Assembly (NCBI RefSeq): GCF_006757745.1
Contig: NZ_AP019740.1
Span: 1,612,001-1,676,000, forward strand
Direction: 5' to 3'
DNA from: Acinetobacter radioresistens DSM 6976 = NBRC 102413 = CIP 103788
GTDB taxonomy: Bacteria > Pseudomonadota > Gammaproteobacteria > Pseudomonadales > Moraxellaceae
Length of the DNA stretch: 64,000 nucleotides
Part shown: piece after piece, positions 37,895-46,240 of the stretch
How the letters are laid out: each line of letters starts with the position of its first letter
Numbering within the stretch: position 1 is the stretch's first letter
Translations under genes and position numbers: made by a program
The notes under the pieces: generated by a model
Told to the model about the DNA's origin: nothing
Seen by the model: the letters and a program-made list of their open reading frames with translations, nothing else
Databases searched by the model: none

Positions 37895-38074
37895 GTATGC
37901 TCCTTTTTGCCTGTATAAGCATACTGTTTTTTTGCAGCTTAGTGAATGAGCCGATGTCATCAATTGCTTTTAAAACGATAAGTCACTACTTTGCGTTTGA
38001 ATATGAAAATAATTTTTAAAACCAGATACGCTTTTACATTTATGTATATTTAAAATTTCTGTGCTTTTAAACTA

Positions 38075-39034
38075 TCAGGCAATCTTGTGAACACATAGAA
38101 TAATGGCTGCAATTCGCTCCACACCTGAATAATATGGCTGTTCGAGTTCTTCACCAAAAATGTCCGGATCGATTTCCTGCCAGTGCCATGTAAATTTTGA
38201 TTGTCCTTTAAACCACTCTTCAATTCGTTCCTGTAATATGCTTTGACCATTACGGATGGCAACCCCTGTATATAAAAACAAGTGTCCATTTCTGTAAAGA
38301 TGAGTAACTCCTTGCTGCACAATATCAAAAGCCAGCTGTGCACCATCCATTTTATAGCCACCATGCCGGTACTGACGCCGCTCCGAGTCTACCAGGTAAG
38401 GAGGATTGGCAATAATCAAATCATATTGCTCATGAATTTCCTGATATAAATGACTATTTACTGCACGAAACTTTTCAATGCCCGAGAATTCTGCATGAAG
38501 TTCACTTAATAATAGAGCGTATGGATTAATGTCTACCAATGTAAGTTCTGGCTGAGGGTTAAATTTTTTGGTTGTTAGAATCGCAGTGGCTGCCGTACCC
38601 GAACCCATTTCCAGAATACTGCTCACAGAGAATTGCTGTTGTTTTAGGAAACAGTCTAAATGCAAATTAAAACGGTAGGTATCAGGTCCTAAGAAAACAG
38701 CATTCTGGCTAGTTGTAGGGTAACTGCTATGGATAAAAATCTCATCATTTAAACTTGAAACACGAAATTTGCAGCGAAACAGTTGCTCCTGCTGTTCAAG
38801 CAAATCATGATATTTCAATAGTTCAAATAAAGGTGCCTTGAGATCTGCTGCATAGAACCAGCGATTCCAGCCAAAAATATCTGCTAAAGTTTCTCCTACC
38901 GCCGCATGTCTTAAGACCCGTGAATGCGTTTCTGGCGTTACACTGATAAATTGATAAGCATTAGCTTTAAGATGTTTTAACAGATCTAATAAAGCCTGCT
39001 TTTTGGTTTGTAAATCTGAAAGCTCTATGTCCAT
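38075..39034 (-). CDS. Class I SAM-dependent methyltransferase with NPPY motif
   Basis: 319 aa. SAM-binding LEMGSGTAATAIL, acidic ELTLVDINPYAL and IIANPPYLVDSERRQYRHGG. NPPY places it with amino-methylating enzymes (HemK/PrmC, RsmC/RlmG type), acting on Gln side chains or nucleobase amines. The N-terminal 120 residues are not recognised. Target unknown. Stands between dnaX and the esterase gene, same strand. Confidence 0.83.
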   Translation of the reverse strand: MDIELSDLQTKKQALLDLLKHLKANAYQFISVTPETHSRVLRHAAVGETLADIFGWNRWFYAADLKAPLFELLKYHDLLEQQEQLFRCKFRVSSLNDEIFIHSSYPTTSQNAVFLGPDTYRFNLHLDCFLKQQQFSVSSILEMGSGTAATAILTTKKFNPQPELTLVDINPYALLLSELHAEFSGIEKFRAVNSHLYQEIHEQYDLIIANPPYLVDSERRQYRHGGYKMDGAQLAFDIVQQGVTHLYRNGHLFLYTGVAIRNGQSILQERIEEWFKGQSKFTWHWQEIDPDIFGEELEQPYYSGVERIAAIILCVHKIA

Positions 39035-39059
39035 ATATGTCCTTTTATATTATTTTAAT

Positions 39060-40322
39060 TCAAGAGAACCATCCTTTCCTGCCAGTAAGTACACCATCTG
39101 CACAGCGTAAAGCTTCTTGAGTAAGTGCCCACAAACGGTAATCTCCAGTCATGGAACCCATCTGGAAATTATGAGTATAGGCAAAACTCAAATTACGCTC
39201 AGGATCACACCAGGCCGCTGAACTGTTATATCCCATGTGTCCAAAACCTTGTTGGGCGGCCTTACCCAGCGTAAAAATCCGATGATAGCCCAAACGCCAG
39301 TTCATGGGTACAGGCATAACACGGTCGCGGGCAAAGCTCTGAATACTGCTGAGCTCCTGAAAAACTTCTGGTTTAATCAAGACCTTACCTTTCCACTGTC
39401 CATGATTAGCCAGCATGGCATAAATTTTTGCCAGACTATGCGCATCAAACACACCATTGGCTGCGGGAACCAAGGCCTGCAGGCCGGCCTCATTAAAGAA
39501 GCTAAAGTTTTTCATTCCTTTAGGAACCATAGCATCTTGGAAATCTTGAGGGTTCTGTCCACTCCAGTAAAACAGCTTTTCACTGAATGATGTTTTTCTT
39601 TTTGTTTTCTTTGATATTTGATTGTTATGTTCCTTCCAGACTGGTTTAGAGGCAGCAAAAGGACGAGCTACACGCTCCAGTTCAGTCAAGGGAAGACCAA
39701 AATATGCACCATCTAACCCAAGTGGTTCTACCAGATACTGTTGCATTAACTGAGATAAAGTTTGACCGGTAACTTTCTCAAGTAGCCCACCGACCAGCCA
39801 GCCAAAGGTTAAAGCCTGATAAGCAACGCCCTCTCCTGCTGAAAAACGCGGTTTAGCCTGCTCGAACACAGTTAACATATGCTGCCACTCAAGCATTTCT
39901 GCAGCATCATTAATCAGGTTGCGGATATCATATAAACCGCTTTGATGAGACAATATATGTCGTAGCGTCAGCTTATCTTTCCCTTGCTGTGCAAATTCAG
40001 GCCAGTATCGACCAATGGGTGTGTCATAGTCCAGAAAACCTTCACTTACTAGAATATGAGCCAAAGTGGCCAATATGCCTTTTCCGGTTGAATAGCATAC
40101 TGCCAGCGTATCGGCTTGCCAGTTTTCAGTTGCAGATTTTTTGCCAGTATAAATATCAACAACTTTTTTTCCTTTAAAATAAACTGCTAACCCAGCCCCT
40201 CCGCTATTTAAACGGCTGGACTGCAATCGGCTAAACAGCTTTGCTAAATCTCTGAATTCAGATTGACATTCACCTTTATAATGCTGGTGTCCATGAAGAA
40301 TCCATTCTTGAATGGCTGACAT
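39060..40322 (-). CDS. Serine hydrolase of the beta-lactamase/EstB family
   Basis: 420 aa, no signal peptide. SxxK motif S78-TGK81 (VCYSTGKGILA), a Tyr in AYQALTFGWL at the second motif, HQSGL and GHMGYNSS near the C-terminus. This is the class C-like esterase (EstB) group, hydrolysing esters rather than beta-lactams. 25 bases upstream of the methyltransferase gene; likely same transcript. Confidence 0.88.
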   Translation of the reverse strand: MSAIQEWILHGHQHYKGECQSEFRDLAKLFSRLQSSRLNSGGAGLAVYFKGKKVVDIYTGKKSATENWQADTLAVCYSTGKGILATLAHILVSEGFLDYDTPIGRYWPEFAQQGKDKLTLRHILSHQSGLYDIRNLINDAAEMLEWQHMLTVFEQAKPRFSAGEGVAYQALTFGWLVGGLLEKVTGQTLSQLMQQYLVEPLGLDGAYFGLPLTELERVARPFAASKPVWKEHNNQISKKTKRKTSFSEKLFYWSGQNPQDFQDAMVPKGMKNFSFFNEAGLQALVPAANGVFDAHSLAKIYAMLANHGQWKGKVLIKPEVFQELSSIQSFARDRVMPVPMNWRLGYHRIFTLGKAAQQGFGHMGYNSSAAWCDPERNLSFAYTHNFQMGSMTGDYRLWALTQEALRCADGVLTGRKGWFS

Positions 40323-40371
40323 ATCATTACTCTTATTTTTAATCTAAATATTTTAATTCAATACTTACTAT

Positions 40372-40401
40372 AAAAAAGCCTGAGTTATGAAACTCAGGCT
40401 T
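40372..40401 (-). terminator. Terminator of the MaoC gene
   Basis: AAGCCTGAGTT (40376-40386), ATGA, AACTCAGGCTT (40391-40401): perfect 11-base stem with A-run to its left, 6 bases from the MaoC stop on the minus strand. Confidence 0.88.
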
Positions 40402-40406
40402 AAAAC

Positions 40407-41267
40407 TTACAACGCTTTAATACAACCCGCAACATGGGGTTTATGCGATTTGGCATTACAAATCAGGAATACTGTATCTTGGCCTTGCTCGGCAGAGAGA
40501 AGCTCTACCCGGGAAGGTAAATACATAGGTAATTTAAAATTCACATCGGCTTCATAAGCTTCTGGTAGTTCAAGACTTGCCAGTGCCCGAGCCTTACTCC
40601 ACATACCATGTGCTATTGCCTGCTTGAAACCAAATGCCTTGGCTGTAACTGCATGAATATGGATCAGGTTGAAGTCTCCTGAGACTAGAGCATAGCGGCG
40701 TCCGGTATTTTCAGAAATATCCCATTTTTCTTTCAACTGATATTCGGGTTCCTGTTCAGCCTTTACCTTTTCAGCCGCTTTTACTGTACTTTTCTGGCGA
40801 ACCAGATAGGTAGTCAGCCCTTCCATCACGACCTGATTACCAGCTTTAGCAGTAGTGATAAAGTCGAATTGTATACCTTTATCATGGGGTTTAAGTTCAC
40901 CAAACCTGCAAGACAACGTCAGCTCTTCACTGGTATTGATGCTACGGGTTTGACGTACCATATTGCGAATATGTACCAGCCCCAGAATTGCAAACGGGAA
41001 AGCTTCCTGCGTCATCATATGCATTTGCAGACTTTGTGAAAGTACTGCCAGATAAATTGCAGGAACCTCTCCATTATTTTTAAAGCCGCACACTTCATTG
41101 TAGGCTTTCAGATGTTTCTGATCGATCTTAAGAGAGTCCACAACATATTCAACTTGTGGCAATACTTTCTCAGCTTTAGGCTTTTTAAAAATCAGTCCCT
41201 GAATAACTTTTGGATAAGCCAGATAAGGCTTAGGTAACTGGCTAAAATGACGTGTGTGCATACTCAA
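40407..41267 (-). CDS. MaoC-type (R)-specific enoyl-CoA hydratase (HtdX-like)
   Basis: 286 aa double-hotdog hydratase. Hydratase motif RYALVSGDFNLIHIH...GFKQAIAHGMW, with catalytic Asp and His present; the usual Pro of D-x-N-P-I-H is Leu. Acts on 2-enoyl-CoA/ACP to the 3-hydroxy form. It lies downstream of a large FabG reductase and opposite a thiolase gene, making a complete set for acyl chain elongation or PHA-type precursors. Order matches htdX-fabG4-fadA2 of Mycobacterium (from memory). Confidence 0.88.
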   Translation of the reverse strand: MSMHTRHFSQLPKPYLAYPKVIQGLIFKKPKAEKVLPQVEYVVDSLKIDQKHLKAYNEVCGFKNNGEVPAIYLAVLSQSLQMHMMTQEAFPFAILGLVHIRNMVRQTRSINTSEELTLSCRFGELKPHDKGIQFDFITTAKAGNQVVMEGLTTYLVRQKSTVKAAEKVKAEQEPEYQLKEKWDISENTGRRYALVSGDFNLIHIHAVTAKAFGFKQAIAHGMWSKARALASLELPEAYEADVNFKLPMYLPSRVELLSAEQGQDTVFLICNAKSHKPHVAGCIKAL

Positions 41268-41299
41268 CCTTCATCAATATCTTTTTTATAAATAAAATT

Positions 41300-41390
41300 C
41301 CCTCTCCCTTGCTCAGGAAGAGGGCCAGAGAGGTTTAAATCCACCTCTCCTTTTATACTGCTCTTCCCTTTAGTGGAAAAGAGTTTTTAT
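41300..41390. repeat. Tandem hairpins, REP-like intergenic element
   Basis: CCCTCTCCCT (41300-41309) pairs with AGGAAGAGGG (41315-41324) with one mismatch; GAGAGGT (41328-41334) pairs with ACCTCTC (41343-41349); a third stem CTCTTCC...GGAAAAGAG precedes TTTTT at 41370-41388. The sequence resembles scattered CCCTCTCCC-type extragenic repeats of gamma-proteobacteria. It lies in the gap between fabG and the MaoC gene, which should be co-transcribed. Confidence 0.55.
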
Positions 41391-41397
41391 GAAAAAT

Positions 41398-42789
41398 TTA
41401 CGCGCCTAACAGGCTTTGTCCACAGACACGCACAACGTTGCCATTTAGGCCTGTAGATGCAGTTGAGGCAAACCATGCTATCGTTTCAGCAACATCTACC
41501 GGTAACCCCCCTTGACTCATAGAGTTCATACGGCGTCCGGCTTCACGGATTGCAAATGGTATGGCTGCGGTCATTTGAGTTTCAATAAAACCCGGGGCAA
41601 CTGCATTAATGGTAATCCCATTTTTCAGCAGTGGTGCGGTAAATTTAACCAGACCGATTACGCCTGCTTTAGAGGCAGCATAGTTAGTTTGGCCCAGATT
41701 ACCCGCAATACCTGATATGGAGGATACGCATACAATACGGCCATTGTTATTTAAGCCATCATTTTCCAGCAGATAGTCATTAATACGCTCTGCCGCAGAC
41801 AGGTTGATATTTAGTACCATGTCCCAAAGTTCAGGCTTCATATTGGCCAGCGTCTTGTCACGGGTCACACCGGCATTATGCACAATAATATCCAGACCAC
41901 CTTTTTCTGCGGAAGCTGTCTTAATTTTTTCACCTGCATCAGCTGCGGTAATATCCAGTGCCAAAACTGAACCACCAATACTTGCTGCAACCCGCTCAAG
42001 GTCAGCTTGCTGCTGTGGCACATCAAGACAAATCACATGAGCACCATCACGTGCCAGTACCTGTGCAATCGCCTCGCCAATACCACGGCTGGCACCAGTT
42101 ACCAATGCCACTTTGCCATCTAAAGGTTTAGCCCAGTTAACATTTATCACTTCAGCTTTAGATACACGGATTACCTGACCAGATACATAAGCTGAACGAG
42201 GTGAAAGCAGGAAACGTAGAGTAGATTCAATATTCGCTTCAGCGCCTTCATCTACATATACAACTTGAGCGGTAATACCTTTTTTGAATTCTTTGCCAAC
42301 TGACTTAATAAAGCCTTCTAATGCGCGCTGGGCAATTGCCTGTTTTACTGTTTTGGCATGCTCAGGTGTAATGCCTACTACAATCACTCTGCCAGAAGTC
42401 TGAATCTGGCGGGCAACCGGATTGAAAAATTTATACAGTTCATTTAACTGCTCAGAGTTCTGGATTCCGGAAGCATCAAATACCACTGCCTTAAACTTGG
42501 ACTCTTTATCGCCAGCATTAAAAGCACTGAGGTTCAAGCCGGTCTGGGCTGCTGCCTGCTGTAGTTCAGCATTATTACCTGCATAGCTATTTGCATGGAT
42601 ATTGTTTAAAACCTGTGCAATTTCACCAGACAATGTGCTTGAGGGTGCTGCACCTAAAAGTACTGCTCCTTTAATAACAGGCGCAGCTGACTCAAAACGG
42701 TCCAGCTGGATTGGCGATGGTAAACCTAGATTCTTGATGACAAATTTACCAATTGGAGATTTTGCAAATACCTGGTATTGATCAGTCAT
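41398..42789 (-). CDS. High-molecular-weight 3-oxoacyl reductase (FabG4-like)
   Basis: 463 aa, about twice the 245 aa of ordinary FabG. The first 210 residues form the non-catalytic flavodoxin-like domain of HMwFabG; residues about 218-463 are the short-chain dehydrogenase with VALVTGASRGIGEAIA, NAGVTRD, SSISGIAGNLGQTNYAASK (Ser, Tyr, Lys) and VAPGFIETQMT. Reduces 3-oxoacyl-CoA/ACP with NAD(P)H. Upstream of the MaoC gene on the minus strand and divergent from a thiolase. Confidence 0.93.
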   Translation of the reverse strand: MTDQYQVFAKSPIGKFVIKNLGLPSPIQLDRFESAAPVIKGAVLLGAAPSSTLSGEIAQVLNNIHANSYAGNNAELQQAAAQTGLNLSAFNAGDKESKFKAVVFDASGIQNSEQLNELYKFFNPVARQIQTSGRVIVVGITPEHAKTVKQAIAQRALEGFIKSVGKEFKKGITAQVVYVDEGAEANIESTLRFLLSPRSAYVSGQVIRVSKAEVINVNWAKPLDGKVALVTGASRGIGEAIAQVLARDGAHVICLDVPQQQADLERVAASIGGSVLALDITAADAGEKIKTASAEKGGLDIIVHNAGVTRDKTLANMKPELWDMVLNINLSAAERINDYLLENDGLNNNGRIVCVSSISGIAGNLGQTNYAASKAGVIGLVKFTAPLLKNGITINAVAPGFIETQMTAAIPFAIREAGRRMNSMSQGGLPVDVAETIAWFASTASTGLNGNVVRVCGQSLLGA

Positions 42790-42951
42790 GTTTATTATCT
42801 CTCATACAATTTAATTTGAATGAACCTGGAGTTCTGTTGACTTTAGAAGTAATCTCAAACAGTTATATTTCAAAGGGTCCACCGGATTCTAGCAAAATAA
42901 TACTTGAGTTACTGTTTTGATGTCTTGACCTGAAAGCTCCATGCAATGTCA

Positions 42952-42993
42952 TTGTAGTCAATTCAGGCTATTCTATAATATGTTAATGTAACA
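42952..42993 (+). promoter_or_regulatory. Promoter of the thiolase gene with overlapping palindrome
   Basis: TTGTAG (42952-42957), 16-base spacer, TATAAT (42974-42979). TGTTA-ATG-TAACA (42981-42993) directly follows the -10 box, at the expected transcription start, a typical repressor position. The ATG lies 50 bases downstream of TATAAT. Confidence 0.6.
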
Positions 42994-43028
42994 CATCAGA
43001 ATATCGTAAACGTGCTTGGAAAAGCCTT

Positions 43029-44519
43029 ATGACTAAAACAACTCAAGAAAATCAGGCGGTCGAGAATTCTGCTCGGGAAAACGTGTCAAATACATCAAAA
43101 ACAGCATCACGTACTGCTAAAAGTACGACCGAATCTCCCAAAGCAGTAAAATCCACTTCTAGCCGTAGCAAAAAAACTGTCTCTACTGCAGCTAAAGTTA
43201 CTTCGTCTAATCCATCTTCTGTTCAACAGGATCAAAACATGAGTCAAAACACAGTTCGCCGCGTTGCAATTATTGGTGGTAATCGTATTCCATTTGCACG
43301 TTCAAATGGTCCTTACTTTACTGCATCCAATACTGATATGTTAACCGCAGCATTAAATGGCCTTGTTGAGCGTTTTAATCTGCAGGGACAGCGCATTGGT
43401 GAAGTCGTTGCTGGTGCTGTTCTGAAACATAGCCGTGACTTTAATATGACACGCGAATGTGTACTTAATACTCAACTTGCACCTGAAACACCTGCTTACG
43501 ACATCCAGCAGGCATGTGGTACTGGTTTACAGGCTGCCTTTTTGGTTGCAAATAAAATTGCCTTGGGCCAGATTGATGTAGGTATTGCTGGTGGTGTAGA
43601 TACCACTTCCGACGCGCCAATCGCTTTTGGGGATGGCTTGCGTAAGGCCTTACTCGAACTCAATATTGCCAAAACTGCAAAAGACCGGCTAAAAGCCTTA
43701 ACTAAAATTAATGTTAAAAACCTACTGGATGCGCCTAAAAATGGTGAACCACGTACTGGCTTGTCTATGGGTGAACATCAGGCGATTACTGCGCTCGAAT
43801 GGGGAATTTCTCGTACTGCACAAGATGAACTGGCTGCATCAAGCCATCATAAGCTGGCTGCAGCTTATGAAGCAGGTTTTTTTGATGACCTGATTACTCC
43901 TTTTCTCGGTATTGAACGTGACCAGAACCTTCGTCCAGATTCATCTGTCGAGAAACTGTCAAAACTGAAACCTGTTTTTGGTAAAGGTGAGACAGCTACT
44001 ATGACCGCAGGCAACTCGACTCCCCTAACTGATGGTGCGTCTGTTGTATTGCTGGCATCTGAAGAATGGGCAAAAGCTAACGGTCATGAAGTATTGGCTT
44101 ATTTGACCTTTACTGAAACTGCTGCTGTTGATTTTGTTAACAAGAAAGAGGGACTGCTAATGGCACCTGCTTATGCAGTTCCACGTATGCTTGAACGTGC
44201 CGGTCTGAAACTTCAGGATTTTGATTATTATGAGATTCATGAAGCTTTTGCTTCCCAGGTACTTTCTACCTTAAAAGCATGGGAAGACCCAGCTTTCTGT
44301 AAAGAGCGTTTAGGACTGGAAGCGCCACTTGGGTCAATTGATCGCTCTAAATTGAATGTTAATGGTTCCTCACTGGCAGCAGGGCATCCATTTGCAGCGA
44401 CTGGCGGCCGTATTTTGGCTACTGCTGCAAAACTGATTAATCAAAAAGGTTCTGGCCGGGTACTGATTTCAATCTGTGCAGCGGGTGGACAGGGTGTTAC
44501 AGCAATTGTAGAAAAATAA
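43029..44519 (+). CDS. Thiolase (acetyl-CoA acyltransferase, FadA2/FadI-like) with long N-terminal tail
   Basis: 496 aa. Residues 71-496 are a complete thiolase: nucleophile Cys in QQACGTGLQAAF, His in YEIHEAFASQ and GHPFAATGGR, second Cys in ISICAAGGQG. Residues 1-70 are a low-complexity Ser/Thr/Lys/Ala-rich, cationic tail of histone H1/phasin-like composition. A second ATG (43239) at residue 71 would give a conventional thiolase; both starts have only modest SD sequences. Divergent from the large FabG gene; probably supplies or consumes 3-oxoacyl-CoA for that module. Confidence 0.92.
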   Translation: MTKTTQENQAVENSARENVSNTSKTASRTAKSTTESPKAVKSTSSRSKKTVSTAAKVTSSNPSSVQQDQNMSQNTVRRVAIIGGNRIPFARSNGPYFTASNTDMLTAALNGLVERFNLQGQRIGEVVAGAVLKHSRDFNMTRECVLNTQLAPETPAYDIQQACGTGLQAAFLVANKIALGQIDVGIAGGVDTTSDAPIAFGDGLRKALLELNIAKTAKDRLKALTKINVKNLLDAPKNGEPRTGLSMGEHQAITALEWGISRTAQDELAASSHHKLAAAYEAGFFDDLITPFLGIERDQNLRPDSSVEKLSKLKPVFGKGETATMTAGNSTPLTDGASVVLLASEEWAKANGHEVLAYLTFTETAAVDFVNKKEGLLMAPAYAVPRMLERAGLKLQDFDYYEIHEAFASQVLSTLKAWEDPAFCKERLGLEAPLGSIDRSKLNVNGSSLAAGHPFAATGGRILATAAKLINQKGSGRVLISICAAGGQGVTAIVEK

Positions 44520-44540
44520 TTTCTGCTTTGTGAATGAATA

Positions 44541-44575
44541 CAAGAAAGCCGCTTAATGATTAAGCGGTTTTCTTG
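44541..44575 (+). terminator. Terminator after the thiolase gene
   Basis: CAAGAAAGCCGCTTAA and TTAAGCGGTTTTCTTG pair over 16 bases with one mismatch around TGA, 21 bases after the stop. The arms include the T-run. Confidence 0.88.
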
Positions 44576-44747
44576 TAGTTCCTTGTCTTAAAATCATAAT
44601 AGCTGGTTTCTTACCACCCTATTCTATCTAAGGCATTTAATCTGGCTTTTATATAATATTTACAATGATCTTTAATTTTAATTATCTCTAACTTTAAGAT
44701 CAAAACATGATAAAAATTTGTTTAACAGCGGCCTTCCTGTCCGAGAC

Positions 44748-45173
44748 TTATCGATAATCTGGTGCATATCCCAGCCGCATTTCGATGCGGTCATAAAACC
44801 ACTGGAAGATAAAAGTATATACCAATATACATAATGTCATACCAAGGTCCAGCAGAATAGCTTGGCCCAAGCCTATATTTAAAGCATAAGCCACCATTGG
44901 AATAGTCGCGAGCATTAAACCACCTTCAAAACCAACTGCATGACAAATTCTCACCTTAACTGTTCTTTTAAGCTGATGCCTGTGTTCAAATTTTTCAAAA
45001 AAATGATTAAAAATCATATTCCAGATCACTGAAGTAATTGCCATGACCACACCAAGTGTACCTGACACTTCCATTGGTACTTCAAATAGGAAACTTAGTG
45101 CAATCGCAATGATAATTAATAAAATAATTTCATAACTCAGCGCATGGATCAGCCTGCGCTTGGACAATAACAT
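44748..45173 (-). CDS. aceI: PACE-family chlorhexidine efflux protein AceI
   Basis: 141 aa, four membrane helices in two bacterial transmembrane-pair repeats. ATG 45173 is chosen because AGGTGA lies 6 bases upstream and because it puts the essential membrane Glu at position 15 (SKRRLIHALSYE), the numbering of A. baumannii AceI. Other conserved parts: WNMIFNHFFEKFE, HAVGFEGGL and FQWFYDRIE. Exports chlorhexidine and short-chain diamines. Divergent from its regulator aceR with an 87-base gap. Confidence 0.94.
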   Translation of the reverse strand: MLLSKRRLIHALSYEIILLIIIAIALSFLFEVPMEVSGTLGVVMAITSVIWNMIFNHFFEKFEHRHQLKRTVKVRICHAVGFEGGLMLATIPMVAYALNIGLGQAILLDLGMTLCILVYTFIFQWFYDRIEMRLGYAPDYR

Positions 45174-45260
45174 GACTTTCACCTACAAATTTATTGATAA
45201 GTTTATTTTATGTGCATAATATTGACTAATCTAATTAGCTCCTTTCATTTTTTTTGATAG

Positions 45261-46148
45261 ATGAATATAAATCAAGACCAGCTCACTATTTTTAAAACAG
45301 TGATTGAAACAGGTTCTTTTTCAGCAGCAGCGCGAAAGTTGGGAAAAGTCCCCTCGGCTGTAAGTATGTCAATTGCAAATCTGGAAATTGATTTAAATCT
45401 TCAACTCTTCAAACGTAATGGGCGTGAGCCTGTGCCTACCTCTCAGGCTTGGGTGCTCTATGAAAAAACTGAACAGCTACTGGTTGAGATTAATCAATGG
45501 AAACAGCATGCCTTTGCATTAAGCAATGGCCTTGAGTCCTCTTTAACCATTATAGTGGTGTCGGAGCTGCTTTATACCAATTGGACTGATTATGTCAGTA
45601 TTGTTGAAAAACAGTTTCCAGAACTGCAAATTAATGTTATTTCCGCACCACAAGAAGATGCTTTGCAGATGCTGATTAATCGTAGTGCCCAGCTGGCGCT
45701 TATGTTTGAGCGTGAACAGCTGGATAGTCGGGAACAGTTTATTGAACTCAAGCGTGAAGTCATCGTACCCGTAGCTGCCTATACTCATCGCTTGGCTGCT
45801 TCTAAACAGGTAACATTTGAGGATATTTTAAAAAGCAGACAAATTGTAGTCGCGAGTCGTGATCATCTGATTAAACCTGAACTGCTTTTTTCAAAACAAT
45901 ACTGGCGTACCGATAATCACTACTCAGCCTGTGCCATGATCAGCCGGAATTTGGGTTGGGGAATTTTGCCCCTAGAAATTTTTAATAAGAATGCACAGCT
46001 TGCCAAAGATTTAAAGATTCTGGAAATTGCCGATTTCACCCCAAAATTTGAATATTATGTCGATCTGGTCTGGAGCCGGGAAACTGAACTGGGCGCAGCT
46101 GCACGTTTTTTAATCCAGCATCTTCGAGAAAAGCGTTTAAATGTATAA
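45261..46148 (+). CDS. aceR: LysR-type regulator AceR
   Basis: 295 aa. N-terminal winged helix (FKTVIETGSFSAAARKLGKV, 20 residues) and C-terminal periplasmic-binding-like effector domain. Divergent from aceI, the arrangement of A. baumannii aceR-aceI, where it activates aceI in response to chlorhexidine/diamines. The AT-rich gap (TCTAATTAG around 45230) is the likely operator. Confidence 0.92.
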   Translation: MNINQDQLTIFKTVIETGSFSAAARKLGKVPSAVSMSIANLEIDLNLQLFKRNGREPVPTSQAWVLYEKTEQLLVEINQWKQHAFALSNGLESSLTIIVVSELLYTNWTDYVSIVEKQFPELQINVISAPQEDALQMLINRSAQLALMFEREQLDSREQFIELKREVIVPVAAYTHRLAASKQVTFEDILKSRQIVVASRDHLIKPELLFSKQYWRTDNHYSACAMISRNLGWGILPLEIFNKNAQLAKDLKILEIADFTPKFEYYVDLVWSRETELGAAARFLIQHLREKRLNV

Positions 46149-46240
46149 GAAATATTTTGATTATTAATTTTCACTTTAGCCTGTCAGGCTTTGTGATATA
46201 ACTGATTTCACAACTATTTTAATTTTAGACTTTGATAGCA

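Noticed and set aside
37895..37963. N-terminal extension of dnaX to an upstream ATG
   Set aside because: The 23 extra residues are unlike DnaX, and the ATG at 37894 has a good AAGGAG site.
38050..38364. Alternative-frame ORF overlapping the methyltransferase end
   Set aside because: Shadow of the methyltransferase gene, no conserved-looking content.
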